Shown in pieces: positions 7,333 through 15,931 of a stretch of DNA of 64,000 bases; within the stretch, counting starts at the first letter, position 1, and every line of letters starts with the position of its first letter. The stretch lies in NCBI RefSeq assembly GCF_004339525.1, contig NZ_SMGE01000001.1, forward strand, positions 2,790,001-2,854,000, given 5' to 3'. A model generated the notes under the pieces. It searched no databases. It worked only from the letters and a program-made list of their open reading frames with translations, and was not told the DNA's origin. Position numbers and translations under genes: made by a program. The stretch is from Flavobacterium sp. 90 (GTDB lineage Bacteria > Bacteroidota > Bacteroidia > Flavobacteriales > Flavobacteriaceae).

Positions 7333-10200
7333 ATGAAATACAATCCAAACGAAATCGAAGAAAAATGGCAAAAATATTGGGCTGAAAACCAAACTTTTGC
7401 TGCAAGTAATAATTCTGAAAAACCGAAGCATTATGTGTTAGATATGTTTCCTTATCCGTCAGGTGCGGGACTTCACGTTGGGCATCCGCTGGGTTATATT
7501 GCTTCAGATGTATATTCTCGTTTCAAAAGACATCAGGGATTCAATGTTTTGCACCCAATGGGTTATGACAGTTTTGGATTGCCTGCTGAACAATATGCGA
7601 TACAAACGGGGCAACGTCCTGAAGATACAACACGCGTAAATATTGACGGTGGAGTTGATAAAGAAGGAAAACAAATTGCAGGATATAGAAAACAATTGGA
7701 TAAAATTGGTTTTTCATTTGATTGGAGCCGTGAAGTACGAACTTCAAATCCTGATTATTATAAACATACACAATGGATTTTTATCCAATTGTTTAATTCG
7801 TGGTATTGCAAAAAACAAGGAAAAGCTTTTGAGATTTCAGAGCTTGTAAAAGTTTTTGAAGGAGAAGGAAACGAGTTAGTTGAAGCAGTTTGCGACGATA
7901 ATGTTGCAATTTTTACTGCGGAAGAATGGAATTCATATTCTGAAGATCAGAAAGAAAAAATCCTTTTGCAATACAGAATGACCTATTTGGCAGAAACAGA
8001 AGTGAACTGGTGTCCTGGTTTAGGAACTGTTTTGGCAAATGACGAAATCGTAAACGGAGTTTCTGAGCGTGGTGGATATCCTGTTATTCGTAAAAAAATG
8101 ACACAATGGAGTATGCGAATTTCTGCTTATGCCGAACGTTTACTTCAAGGTTTAAATGATATTGACTGGAGCGAATCTATTAAAGAATCGCAAAGAAACT
8201 GGATTGGGAAATCTGTTGGAGCTTTGGTGAAATTTAATGTGAAAGATCACAATGAAGTTATCGAAGTTTTCACAACTCGTCCTGATACTATTTTTGGCGT
8301 AACTTTTATGACTTTGGCGCCGGAGCATCCTTTGGTTTCTAAAATAGTTACTGAAGCGCAAAGAGGAGAAATCGAAGCTTATATCGAAAAAACAGCAAAA
8401 CGTTCAGAGCGTGAACGTATGGCTGATGTGAAAACAATTTCGGGAGTATTTACCGGAGCTTATGCAGAACATCCTTTTACAAAAGAAGCAATTCCGGTTT
8501 GGATTGGAGATTACGTTTTGGCGGGTTACGGAACTGGTGCTGTAATGGCGGTTCCTTGCGGAGACGAGAGAGATTATGCTTTTGCTAATTTCTTTAAAGG
8601 TCAAAAAGGAATGCAGGAAATCAAGAATATCTTCGCAAATGTTGATATTTCTGAAGCTGCTTATGGATCAAAAGACAATGTCGAAATCGCTAATTCTGAT
8701 TTCTTAAACGGATTAAATTATAAAGAAGCAACTCAGGCTGCAATTACAGCTTTAGAGAAAATTGGACAAGGAACAGGAAAAACAAATTACCGTTTGCGTG
8801 ATGCCGTTTTTTCTCGTCAGCGTTATTGGGGTGAGCCTTTCCCGGTTTATTATGTAAATGGTTTGCCAAAGATGATCGACGCACAACATTTGCCAATTAT
8901 CTTGCCTGAAGTAGAGAAATATTTACCAACCGAAGATGGTTTGCCTCCGTTAGGAAATGCAACTGTTTGGGCTTGGGATACAAAAAACAATAAAGTTGTC
9001 AATACAGATTTAGTAGATCATGCAACGATTTTTCCTCTTGAATTGAACACAATGCCAGGTTGGGCGGGAAGTTCATGGTATTGGATGCGTTATATGGATG
9101 CACATAACGAAAATGAATTTGCAAGCAAGGAAGCTTTGGCTTATTGGGAAAGCGTAGATTTATATATTGGAGGAAGCGAGCACGCAACCGGACACTTATT
9201 GTATTCTCGTTTTTGGAATAAATTCTTAAAAGACAAAGGTTTTGCTCCAACCGAAGAACCGTTCAAAAAACTGATTAATCAGGGAATGATTTTAGGAACG
9301 ACAGCTTATGTTTACAGATTGGAAGGAACGAACACTTTTGTTTCTAAAAATAAAATTGAAGGTCAAAATGTACAGCCAATTCGAGTTGATGTTCATTTTG
9401 TAAATTCATCAGATGAATTAAATATTGAAAAGTTCAAAGCCTGGAGAGAAGATTTTAATACAGCTGAATTTGTTTTAGATGAAAACGGAAAATACATTGT
9501 AGGTCGTGAAGTCGAAAAAATGTCGAAATCATACTATAATGTAGTAACTCCGGATGATATTTGTAATGAATACGGAGCTGATACATTACGTTTGTACGAA
9601 ATGTTCTTAGGTCCGTTAGAGCAAGCTAAACCTTGGAATACTGCTGGAATTTCTGGAGTATTTGGTTTCTTGAAAAAATTATGGAGATTGTATTTTGACG
9701 AAAATAACGGTTTAATCGTAAACAACGACGAACCAACAAAAGACAACTTAAAATCATTACACAAAACAATCAAAAAAGTAGCAGAAGATATTGAGAGTTT
9801 TTCTTTCAATACCTCAGTTTCTCAATTTATGATTTGTGTGAATGAATTGTCAACTCAAAATTGTCATTCAAGAGCAATCTTAGAACCTTTAGCAATTTTG
9901 GTTTCGCCTTATGCGCCACATATTGCTGAGGAATTATGGTCACAATTAGGAAACACAACTTCAATTTCTGAAGTTCCTTTCCCAGTTTTTGAAGCGAAAC
10001 ATTTGGTTGAAACCAATAAAGAATATCCAGTTTCTTTCAACGGAAAAATGCGTTTCACAATCGAATTGCCTTTGGATTTAACCAAAGAACAAATCGAAGA
10101 AATCATCATGAAAGACGAAAGAACACAAAAACAATTAGATGGTAAAACACCAAATAAAGTGATTATTGTTCCTGGAAAAATCATCAATTTGGTTGGTTAA
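7333..10200 (+). CDS. leuS: Leucyl-tRNA synthetase
   Basis: It charges tRNA-Leu with leucine in the cytoplasm. The 955-aa protein has the class I signature HVGH at residues 48-51 (HIGH motif) and KMSKS at 729-733. Between them lie the editing domain (around 300-450, including the FTTRPDTIFGVTF threonine-rich segment and GTGAVMAVPCGDERDYAFA) and the WAGSSWYWMRYMD and YIGGSEHATGHLLYSRFW stretches typical of LeuRS. The C-terminal anticodon-binding region is complete. Length is slightly above the bacterial average, as is usual in Bacteroidetes. The start is supported by the good promoter at 7241-7271 and by the conserved MKYNPNEIEEKWQKYW opening. It is transcribed alone. Confidence 0.97.
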   Translation: MKYNPNEIEEKWQKYWAENQTFAASNNSEKPKHYVLDMFPYPSGAGLHVGHPLGYIASDVYSRFKRHQGFNVLHPMGYDSFGLPAEQYAIQTGQRPEDTTRVNIDGGVDKEGKQIAGYRKQLDKIGFSFDWSREVRTSNPDYYKHTQWIFIQLFNSWYCKKQGKAFEISELVKVFEGEGNELVEAVCDDNVAIFTAEEWNSYSEDQKEKILLQYRMTYLAETEVNWCPGLGTVLANDEIVNGVSERGGYPVIRKKMTQWSMRISAYAERLLQGLNDIDWSESIKESQRNWIGKSVGALVKFNVKDHNEVIEVFTTRPDTIFGVTFMTLAPEHPLVSKIVTEAQRGEIEAYIEKTAKRSERERMADVKTISGVFTGAYAEHPFTKEAIPVWIGDYVLAGYGTGAVMAVPCGDERDYAFANFFKGQKGMQEIKNIFANVDISEAAYGSKDNVEIANSDFLNGLNYKEATQAAITALEKIGQGTGKTNYRLRDAVFSRQRYWGEPFPVYYVNGLPKMIDAQHLPIILPEVEKYLPTEDGLPPLGNATVWAWDTKNNKVVNTDLVDHATIFPLELNTMPGWAGSSWYWMRYMDAHNENEFASKEALAYWESVDLYIGGSEHATGHLLYSRFWNKFLKDKGFAPTEEPFKKLINQGMILGTTAYVYRLEGTNTFVSKNKIEGQNVQPIRVDVHFVNSSDELNIEKFKAWREDFNTAEFVLDENGKYIVGREVEKMSKSYYNVVTPDDICNEYGADTLRLYEMFLGPLEQAKPWNTAGISGVFGFLKKLWRLYFDENNGLIVNNDEPTKDNLKSLHKTIKKVAEDIESFSFNTSVSQFMICVNELSTQNCHSRAILEPLAILVSPYAPHIAEELWSQLGNTTSISEVPFPVFEAKHLVETNKEYPVSFNGKMRFTIELPLDLTKEQIEEIIMKDERTQKQLDGKTPNKVIIVPGKIINLVG

Positions 10201-10586
10201 CCAAAAATAAATACCAATATTTAAAATTCCAAATTCCAATTTTACGATTGGGATTTGGATTTTTTTTATAATTACCTCATTTTATGTCTTTGCGAGGAAC
10301 GAAGCAATCTCACTTGCTGCATCAAGTTTTGTGTCTTATTGTAGTGTGGTTGCTTCGTTCCTCGCAATGACAAGATTGCGGAAAAAACTTTGCGACTTGG
10401 CACCTTTGCGAGCAAAAAAACTCGCGTCCTTTGCGTAAATCTTCGCGCACTTTGCGGTTAAAAAACCCTCATAAACATTGGGACTTTGAATTTTTCTATT
10501 AATTTTTTCATTTTAGTTGTAACATTTTAAATGCTCTCGTATCCAAAAGGCGAATTAAATCATTTAACAACTTAAAACTATCAAAA
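10201..10586. repeat. Intergenic region with terminator-like hairpin and dispersed palindromes
   Basis: This 386-bp gap has no recognisable gene. Just after leuS, AATTCCAAATTCCAA pairs with a GGGATTTGGATTTTTTT run (about 10221-10268) and probably terminates leuS. Next comes an inverted repeat with arms around TGCGAGGAACGAAGCAA (about 10291-10307) and TTGCTTCGTTCCTCGCA (10349-10365); the same element occurs at 57499-57563. From about 10380 to 10460 follow several TTTGCG/GCAAAG units ending in TTTGCGGTTAA, the same family as at 950-1155 and 48230-48323. Confidence 0.7.
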
Positions 10587-11435
10587 ATGAAAAAGTATAT
10601 CATCTTAGTTATCGCCTTATTATTTTCAGCATTATGTTTAAATGTATTTGCACAAACAAAACAATATCCGTTTGAGGTTGTTAAAACCGGAAAAGGGAAA
10701 AAAGCTATAGTATTCATTCCGGGATTTGCTTCTTCAGGAGATGTGTGGAAAGAAACAAAAGTTAACTTCGAGAAAGATTATGCTTGTTATACACTTACAA
10801 TGGCAGGTTTTGCCGGAGTAAAACCGCAAGGAAATGCAACATTCAAAAATTGGGAGAACGAGATTGCCAATTATATAAAAGATAATAAAATTGAAAAACC
10901 AATCGTAATTGGTCACAGTATGGGCGGCGGATTAGCATTGGCGATTGCAGCAGATTATCCTGATTTGATAAGTGAAATTATTGTGGTAGATGCTTTGCCT
11001 TGTTTGGGCGCATTGATGGATCCTTCTTTTAAGTCAAAAGAAAATAATGATTGTTCGCCAATGGTAACTCAGATGACGGCAATGAATGATGCTCAGTTTT
11101 ATGATATGCAGAAAAAGATGGCGCCAAGACTTTTGGCAGATACCACAAAACTTGAAATGCTTGTTGATTGGAGTGTAAAATCAGACAGAAAAACATTTGC
11201 CGAAATGTATTGCGATTTCTCTAATACGGATTTAAGAGATAAAATTGCAACTATAAAATGTCCGTCATTAATTTTATTAGAATCTTATTTTATAAATTTA
11301 AAACCTGCAATTGAAACGCAATATAAAAATCTAAAAACCGCAAAATTTGAGTATGCAAATAAAGGATTACACTTTATTATGTACGACGATACAGAATGGT
11401 ATTTAGAGCAATTAAACAATTTTATAAAATCTTAA
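10587..11435 (+). CDS. Secreted alpha/beta hydrolase
   Basis: This is a 282-aa alpha/beta-hydrolase with a signal peptide (about residues 1-22, ending VFAQ), so it acts outside the cytoplasm. It has the oxyanion-hole region FIPGFASSG, the nucleophile elbow GHSMGG with Ser111, and a candidate catalytic His262 in GLHFI; the acid residue is probably the Asp/Glu near 230-240. The substrate is not evident. The stop codon is 2 bp before the ATG of an ECF sigma-factor gene, and a membrane protein overlaps the sigma gene, so the three form an operon. A hydrolase leading an ECF operon suggests a job in the stress response that the sigma factor governs. Confidence 0.85.
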   Translation: MKKYIILVIALLFSALCLNVFAQTKQYPFEVVKTGKGKKAIVFIPGFASSGDVWKETKVNFEKDYACYTLTMAGFAGVKPQGNATFKNWENEIANYIKDNKIEKPIVIGHSMGGGLALAIAADYPDLISEIIVVDALPCLGALMDPSFKSKENNDCSPMVTQMTAMNDAQFYDMQKKMAPRLLADTTKLEMLVDWSVKSDRKTFAEMYCDFSNTDLRDKIATIKCPSLILLESYFINLKPAIETQYKNLKTAKFEYANKGLHFIMYDDTEWYLEQLNNFIKS

Positions 11436-11437
11436 GA

Positions 11438-11908
11438 ATGGTATTTGAAGAGATCTATAAAACATATTGGGATAGAATATTCAGGCTTTGTATGGGTTTT
11501 GTGAACGATTATGATGTTGCACAGGATTTGGCTCAGGAAACCTTTGTTATTGTTTGGCAAAAGCTGGACACTTTTAGAAATGAATCGAGTATTGGAACCT
11601 GGATTTTTAGAATTGCGTCTAATAATTGTTTGCGACAGATCGAAAAAGAAAAGCGTTTTCCTAAATCAGATTTGCCAATCAATCTGACCGAAGAAAAACA
11701 ACAATCAATAGAACCGCAAATTCAGTTTTTGTATAAATGTATTGCTGAATTGCCGGAAACGGAACGTATTATTATTTCGCTTGAACTTGAGGATATCAAA
11801 CAAGCTGAAATCGCAAAAATCGTGGGACTTTCGGAAGCGAATACCCGAGTGAAGATTCACAGAATAAAAGAAAAATTGACTCAAAAATTTAAAGAAAATG
11901 GACAATAA
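11438..11908 (+). CDS. ECF-family RNA polymerase sigma factor
   Basis: This is a 156-aa extracytoplasmic-function sigma factor. Region 2 is visible as NDYDVAQDLAQETFVIVWQKLDTFRNESSIGTWIFRIASNNCLRQIEKEKR. Region 4 includes LPETERIIISLELEDIKQAEIAKIVGLSEANTRVKIHRIKEKLTQKF, with its helix-turn-helix. I chose ATG 11438 over an in-frame ATG at 11396, because the latter lies inside the upstream hydrolase gene and adds unconserved residues. The downstream gene overlaps by 11 bp and encodes a membrane protein that may act as anti-sigma factor. It would direct RNA polymerase to a small regulon, perhaps including its own operon; no target promoter was identified. Confidence 0.9.
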   Translation: MVFEEIYKTYWDRIFRLCMGFVNDYDVAQDLAQETFVIVWQKLDTFRNESSIGTWIFRIASNNCLRQIEKEKRFPKSDLPINLTEEKQQSIEPQIQFLYKCIAELPETERIIISLELEDIKQAEIAKIVGLSEANTRVKIHRIKEKLTQKFKENGQ

Positions 11909-12485
11909 TATAGATTTTAAAGATTTATGGAAAAAGCAAGCCATAAATCAGTCCGATATGCAAGACGTGCTTGGGCGTTTAAAGAAATTTAAAAATGCAA
12001 GTCTTCGAAGTTTCTGGATTTTGAATATTTTACTTTTTGTAACCAGCGCTTTTAATCTTTTTGTCTGGTATTACTATCAGCCGAAATTTGTTTCTTCTAA
12101 AATTGGAATTACCTTAATGGTACTCACAATGATGATTTATTTATTTGTGCATAATAAACTATTGAGTAATTATAAGAACATCGAAACCACACAAACCAAT
12201 CAAGAATATTTGCAAAAACTCATTTTAATAAAAAAGAAGCAGCAGTTTTTACAAACTAAAATGATCAGTTTTTACTTTATCGCACTTACGACAGCAATTT
12301 GTTTGTATATGTATGAATATGCGGTTAGAATGTCGCTTTTGGGTATGAGCCTGACTTATGGTATAACTTTGTCGTGGATTGCATTTAATTGGTTTTATCT
12401 GCGTCCAAAAAAAATAAAAAAACAGCAATCCAAATTAGACAGTCTGATTGAAAAGTTTGAAGATATCAATAATCAACTCTTATAA
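11898..12485 (+). CDS. Membrane protein, possible anti-sigma factor
   Basis: This 195-aa protein is unrecognised at family level. It starts with a soluble segment of about 35 residues (DFKDLWKKQAINQSDMQDVLGRLKKF), then four hydrophobic segments at about residues 38-57, 66-84, 120-140 and 148-167. It ends in a basic, coiled-coil-like tail. The gene overlaps the ECF sigma gene by 11 bp, so translation is probably coupled. Genes directly after ECF sigma genes often encode membrane-bound anti-sigma factors, and the cytosolic N-terminus would be the sigma-binding part. This role is inferred from position; no zinc-binding anti-sigma motif is present. Confidence 0.7.
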   Translation: MDNNIDFKDLWKKQAINQSDMQDVLGRLKKFKNASLRSFWILNILLFVTSAFNLFVWYYYQPKFVSSKIGITLMVLTMMIYLFVHNKLLSNYKNIETTQTNQEYLQKLILIKKKQQFLQTKMISFYFIALTTAICLYMYEYAVRMSLLGMSLTYGITLSWIAFNWFYLRPKKIKKQQSKLDSLIEKFEDINNQLL

Positions 12486-12716
12486 ATTCCAATATTTAAA
12501 CTTATATAAAAATTCCAAATTCCAATTACTGTAGGGATTTGGAATTTTTTCATTTATAGTTTTAGTGAAATTCTTAATTAATATCTAAAATTGGATGTCA
12601 TTTTGGCATTTTAGAGAAATGGTTCGTAAATTGCTATTTCTCTAAAAGATGTTAAAGGCTTGTTTTTAAACACCTTTTAGACTATTTAAGTAAATAACAA
12701 TTAAAAATATAAAGAT
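12486..12716 (+). terminator. Terminator-like repeat after the ECF operon, then leader of the peptidase gene
   Basis: AAATTCCAAATTCCAA (about 12509-12524) pairs with GGGATTTGGAATTTTTT (about 12532-12548), giving an imperfect hairpin followed by a T-run. The same AATTCCAA family occurs after leuS and around 14190-14348. Further on, TTTAGAGAAAT and ATTTCTCTAAA (about 12611-12649) form an inverted repeat, and the remainder is the leader of the next gene. Confidence 0.5.
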
Positions 12717-13409
12717 ATGGGAATGGGATATTTAATTATTGCTGGAGCTATAATGTTGTTTAGTTGGCTGGTAAGTTCACAGCTAAAAAGCAAATTCGAA
12801 TTGTATTCTAAATTGCAATTAAGAAACGGAATGAGCGGTGCAGAAATTGCCGAAAAAATGTTAGCGGACAATGGTATTACTGATGTTCGCGTTATCTCGA
12901 CTCCGGGACAATTGACGGATCATTATAATCCAAGTGATAAAACGGTGAATTTGAGCGAAGCAGTTTATAATCATCGTAATGCGGCGGCAGCAGCTGTTGC
13001 GGCTCATGAATGTGGTCACGCTGTGCAGCATTCTGTAGGTTATGAATGGCTGACGATGCGTTCGAAATTGGTTCCAATTGTAAGTGTTGCATCAAATTTT
13101 ATGCAATGGATCTTGTTAGCAGGAATTCTAATGATTCAGGTATTTCCTCAATTATTGTTAATAGGAATCGTGCTTTTTGCAGTAACAACTTTGTTTTCGA
13201 TTGTAACTTTGCCTGTAGAATACGATGCAAGTAATCGTGCTTTGGCTTGGTTGGAAAATAAACACATGTTAACACAAGAAGAACAAGCGGGGGCAAAAGA
13301 CGCTCTTAAATGGGCTGCAAGAACTTATCTTGTTGCGGCTATCGGATCAATTGCAACGTTGTTGTACTATATTTCGATTTACGCAGGAAGTAATAATAGA
13401 AGAGATTAA
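12717..13409 (+). CDS. Membrane zinc metallopeptidase (YugP-like)
   Basis: This 230-aa protein fits the neutral zinc metallopeptidase family typified by YugP. It has an N-terminal membrane segment (about 4-22), the zinc-binding helix AAHECGHAVQH with HECGH at residues 97-101, and two further membrane segments around 120-160. Then come PVEYDASNRALAWLE, which carries a probable third zinc ligand region, and a final membrane segment near 200-222. The family is of unknown physiological role, presumably membrane-protein turnover. The gene stands alone between a terminator-like repeat and the CCCGACAG hairpin at 13460-13493. Confidence 0.9.
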   Translation: MGMGYLIIAGAIMLFSWLVSSQLKSKFELYSKLQLRNGMSGAEIAEKMLADNGITDVRVISTPGQLTDHYNPSDKTVNLSEAVYNHRNAAAAAVAAHECGHAVQHSVGYEWLTMRSKLVPIVSVASNFMQWILLAGILMIQVFPQLLLIGIVLFAVTTLFSIVTLPVEYDASNRALAWLENKHMLTQEEQAGAKDALKWAARTYLVAAIGSIATLLYYISIYAGSNNRRD

Positions 13410-13459
13410 TTCTTTTAATGTGTTAATTAGATAATTAGTCAATTAGATAATTTATAGCA

Positions 13460-13493
13460 AACCCGACAGGTTTTTAAAATCTGTCGGGTTTTT
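13460..13493 (+). terminator. Hairpin terminator (CCCGACAG family)
   Basis: AACCCGACAG (13460-13469) and CTGTCGGGTT (13481-13490) form a 10-bp stem with a run of T after it, 50 bp downstream of the zinc peptidase stop. A near-identical hairpin lies at 42301-42333 after fbp, so this is a reused terminator cassette. Confidence 0.75.
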
Positions 13494-13625
13494 GCTATTT
13501 ATAGTAATTAGACAATTGTTTATATATGGATTTTTGAAAGTTATGTAATGAGAGACATTCTTACATTTAACAATTTACATATTTCAAGCAAATTATCTAA
13601 TTATCAAATTGGCACATTATCTAAT

Positions 13626-14096
13626 TTATAATTGAATTTGTCTGTCAATCTGTTGATCTAACGAAATAAACGTCTCCGTTCTGGAAACACCTTCTATTGC
13701 TTGAATTTTAGTGTTTAAAAGCTGCATTAAATGTTCGTTGTCACGACAAATGATTTTTATCAAAACTGACCAGTTTCCTGTAGTATAATGACATTCCAGA
13801 ACTTCGGGGATTTTCTTTAAATCTTTTACAGCTTCAGAGTTTCGGGAAGCTTTGTCAAGGTAAACGCCAATAAACGCCATTGTGTTATAACCAAGAACTT
13901 TTGGGTTTACTGTAAATTTTGATCCTGAAATTACGCCGGATTGTTCCAGTTTTTTTAAACGCTGATGAATTGCAGCTCCGGAAATGCCTATTTTGTTGGC
14001 GATTTGTAAAATAGGTTTTCGGGCATCGTCCATTAAGTAACGAAGAATTTCTTTGTCGATACCGTCGATTTCAATTAAAAGGGAGTTGATTTTCAT
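13626..14096 (-). CDS. Lrp/AsnC-family transcriptional regulator
   Basis: This 156-aa protein has the Lrp plan: an N-terminal winged helix-turn-helix (IDGIDKEILRYLMDDARKPILQIANKIGISGAAIHQRLKKLEQSGVI, about 11-58) and a C-terminal RAM ligand-binding/oligomerisation domain (about 70-150) with GVYLDKA, HYTTGNWSVLIKIICRD and a glycine turn. Such proteins sense amino acids and control their metabolism as dimers or octamers. No target is obvious; the neighbours are a zinc peptidase and hemD, neither clearly regulated by it. It is a single gene with its own upstream region. The family is certain; the effector is unknown. Confidence 0.93.
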   Translation of the reverse strand: MKINSLLIEIDGIDKEILRYLMDDARKPILQIANKIGISGAAIHQRLKKLEQSGVISGSKFTVNPKVLGYNTMAFIGVYLDKASRNSEAVKDLKKIPEVLECHYTTGNWSVLIKIICRDNEHLMQLLNTKIQAIEGVSRTETFISLDQQIDRQIQL

Positions 14097-14186
14097 AAGA
14101 GTTGTAATTTGAAACTAATTTTAGTGATTTGGTTTTAGTTAGAAACCAAATATACTCAAAATGCTGTGAAAAAGAAAATTACAATT

Positions 14187-14348
14187 CTTGAAATTCCAAA
14201 TTCCAGCTGTTAAGCAAGAATTGGAGTTTTGTGATCTTTTATTTTGTAGCCCGCGGTTTCAACCGTGGGTATGTGTGTTGTGTAGGATTTCATTTAAAAA
14301 GAAAAATTCCAAATCCCAACCGATTAAAGTTGAAATTTGGAATTTCTA
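14187..14348. repeat. Cluster of dispersed repeats between lrp-type gene and hemD
   Basis: AATTCCAAATTCCAGCTG (about 14189-14206) and AATTCCAAATCCCAACC (14304-14320) with TTGAAATTTGGAATTT (14329-14344) belong to the AATTCCAA hairpin family; the second pair probably terminates hemD on the minus strand. Between them, TAGCCCGCGGTTTCAACC followed by GTGGG (14247-14269) is a small hairpin whose close relative lies at 59696-59718. Confidence 0.6.
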
Positions 14349-14367
14349 AATTGTTATTTCTTAAGGC

Positions 14368-15117
14368 TTATTTTCCTTTGTTTGCTTCGGCGATGTATTT
14401 TTCTAAAGCCATTGTCATAGAAGGCGTTTCAGGAGTTGGAGCAAGAATATCAATTCTTAAACCATAATCCAAAGCTTCTTTTTGAGTTGTGCTTCCAAAA
14501 ACAGCAATTCTGGTTTCATTTTGTTTAAAATCAGGGAAGTTTTTAAACAATGATTTTATTCCAGTTGGGCTAAAAAATGCTAAAACATCATAATAAACAT
14601 CTGCAAGATCAGATAAGTCGCTCATTACAGTTTTGTAAAATACGGCTTGTGTCCAATCTACCTTTAAGTTGTTTAAGGTAACAGGCGCATCTGCATTTAA
14701 TTGATCAGATGCCGGAAGTAAGAATTTTTCGTCTTTGTACTTTTTTATCAATGGAGATAAATCAGCAAAGTCTTTTGCTCCCACATAAATTTTACGCTTT
14801 CTGTACACTACATACTTTTGCAAGTAAAATGCAACTGCTTCTGATTGGCAGAAATACTTCAATCCTTCAGGGACTTTATAACGCATTTCATCAGCTACTC
14901 TAAAAAAATGATCCACCGCATTACGGCTCGTCAAAATTATCGCAGTATAATGATTAAGATCGATTTTTTGCAACCTAATCTCTTTTGCATTAACCCCTTC
15001 CACATGAATAAATGGTCTGAAATCAATTTTTATTTTGTGTTTTTGTTGGAGCTCAAAGTAAGGAGAATTCTCCACTTTAGGTTCAGGCTGTGACACCAAA
15101 ATTGTTTTCACTTTCAT
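14368..15117 (-). CDS. hemD: Uroporphyrinogen-III synthase
   Basis: It cyclises hydroxymethylbilane to uroporphyrinogen III in haem biosynthesis. The family is poorly conserved, but the 249-aa protein shows its two-lobe pattern: KTILVSQPEPK at the start, YTAIILTSRNAVDHFF at about 59-74, then KFLLPASDQLNADAPVTL, VFYKTV and VLAFFSPTGIKSLFKNFPDF (SPTG loop), and ending IAVFGSTTQKEALDYGLRIDILAPTPETPSMTMALEKYI. I chose ATG 15117; an earlier in-frame ATG at 15156 lies inside the upstream gene and adds 13 unconserved residues. It is 14 bp downstream of the DUF4271 gene, so the two are probably co-transcribed. Confidence 0.88.
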   Translation of the reverse strand: MKVKTILVSQPEPKVENSPYFELQQKHKIKIDFRPFIHVEGVNAKEIRLQKIDLNHYTAIILTSRNAVDHFFRVADEMRYKVPEGLKYFCQSEAVAFYLQKYVVYRKRKIYVGAKDFADLSPLIKKYKDEKFLLPASDQLNADAPVTLNNLKVDWTQAVFYKTVMSDLSDLADVYYDVLAFFSPTGIKSLFKNFPDFKQNETRIAVFGSTTQKEALDYGLRIDILAPTPETPSMTMALEKYIAEANKGK

Positions 15118-15131
15118 ATTATAAACATTTT

Positions 15132-15824
15132 CTAAGCACTCCCTTTTGTAATCCAATAATAAAGAAAATAATAAGGGGCTATTTCAAGAGCGCAAAGATA
15201 TAAAATAAAATAAAATAACTTACCGATTATTGCGTTTTGATACGTTTTTATTGAAATAAAATACGAGTAGAGACTAATACACAGCGAAATACCTATGATA
15301 ACGAGGGGTATAGTTTTTGGAATATTGTCATAATAGAACAAAACAGCATTAATAGGAAGGATTAAAATGCCAATATATGTTCGATATGTTACTTTTTGTA
15401 AGTTAAAAAGCTCCATAAATTCGTCGATGTTGAATGAAGCTGCAACAATTTTCTCGATTAAATACTTTGCAAGAATGAAATAAAGTAAAAAAGTGGCGAT
15501 CTGAACAAATAGAATCCAATCTGTTTTTAATACACCGTAAGTTCCGGTTTTGGCATCTTGTGAAAAGATATGCATTGTAAGCTGAATGAAAAATGCATAC
15601 GAAATGATTTGTACAAAAAACAAACCAACTGTAAAACTGCTTTTCAAATGATTATTGTCACGATAAATTTTTGCGTATTTATCTGAGAAAATAAGCTTAC
15701 TGAATTCGCTAAATCTAGTTTCATAAGCTGATTTAGTCATAGCAACAATGGCAAAAGTCAACACAAATAAAAATGTTGCCCAGTCTTTGTTCTCTAGTAT
15801 TCGGGGGTGAAGGTGTTCAATCAT
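15132..15824 (-). CDS. DUF4271 multi-pass membrane protein
   Basis: This 230-aa protein of unknown function matches the Bacteroidetes family DUF4271. It has about six hydrophobic segments and motifs such as DWATFLFVLTFAIVAMTKSAYETRFSEF near the start. The family is often found beside hemD in Flavobacteriia, as here. ATG 15824 is preferred over an in-frame ATG at 15926, which would run into the intergenic promoter region and give an unusual hydrophilic extension. Divergent from the glycosyltransferase gene, with 107 bp between the two starts. A role linked to haem or envelope biogenesis is only guesswork. Confidence 0.8.
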   Translation of the reverse strand: MIEHLHPRILENKDWATFLFVLTFAIVAMTKSAYETRFSEFSKLIFSDKYAKIYRDNNHLKSSFTVGLFFVQIISYAFFIQLTMHIFSQDAKTGTYGVLKTDWILFVQIATFLLYFILAKYLIEKIVAASFNIDEFMELFNLQKVTYRTYIGILILPINAVLFYYDNIPKTIPLVIIGISLCISLYSYFISIKTYQNAIIGKLFYFILYLCALEIAPYYFLYYWITKGSA

Positions 15825-15902
15825 AACGATCACAAAATTAGTAATTTTTTGTATCAATACTTTTATTATATATTTATTATGAATCAAATGCCATAAAAAG
15901 TT

Positions 15903-15910
15903 TACTTTTG
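15903..15910 (+). promoter_or_regulatory. -7 element before the glycosyltransferase/pyrC operon
   Basis: TACTTTTG matches the Bacteroidetes TAnnTTTG -7 element. It sits 21 bp before the glycosyltransferase ATG. No good TTTG lies at the expected -33 distance, so the promoter may be weak. Confidence 0.45.
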
Positions 15911-15931
15911 CGGTGAAATTACCCAAGAAAA

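Noticed and set aside
11396..11437. Earlier start for the ECF sigma factor
   Set aside because: It lies inside the hydrolase coding region and adds residues not typical of ECF proteins; ATG 11438 fits family length.
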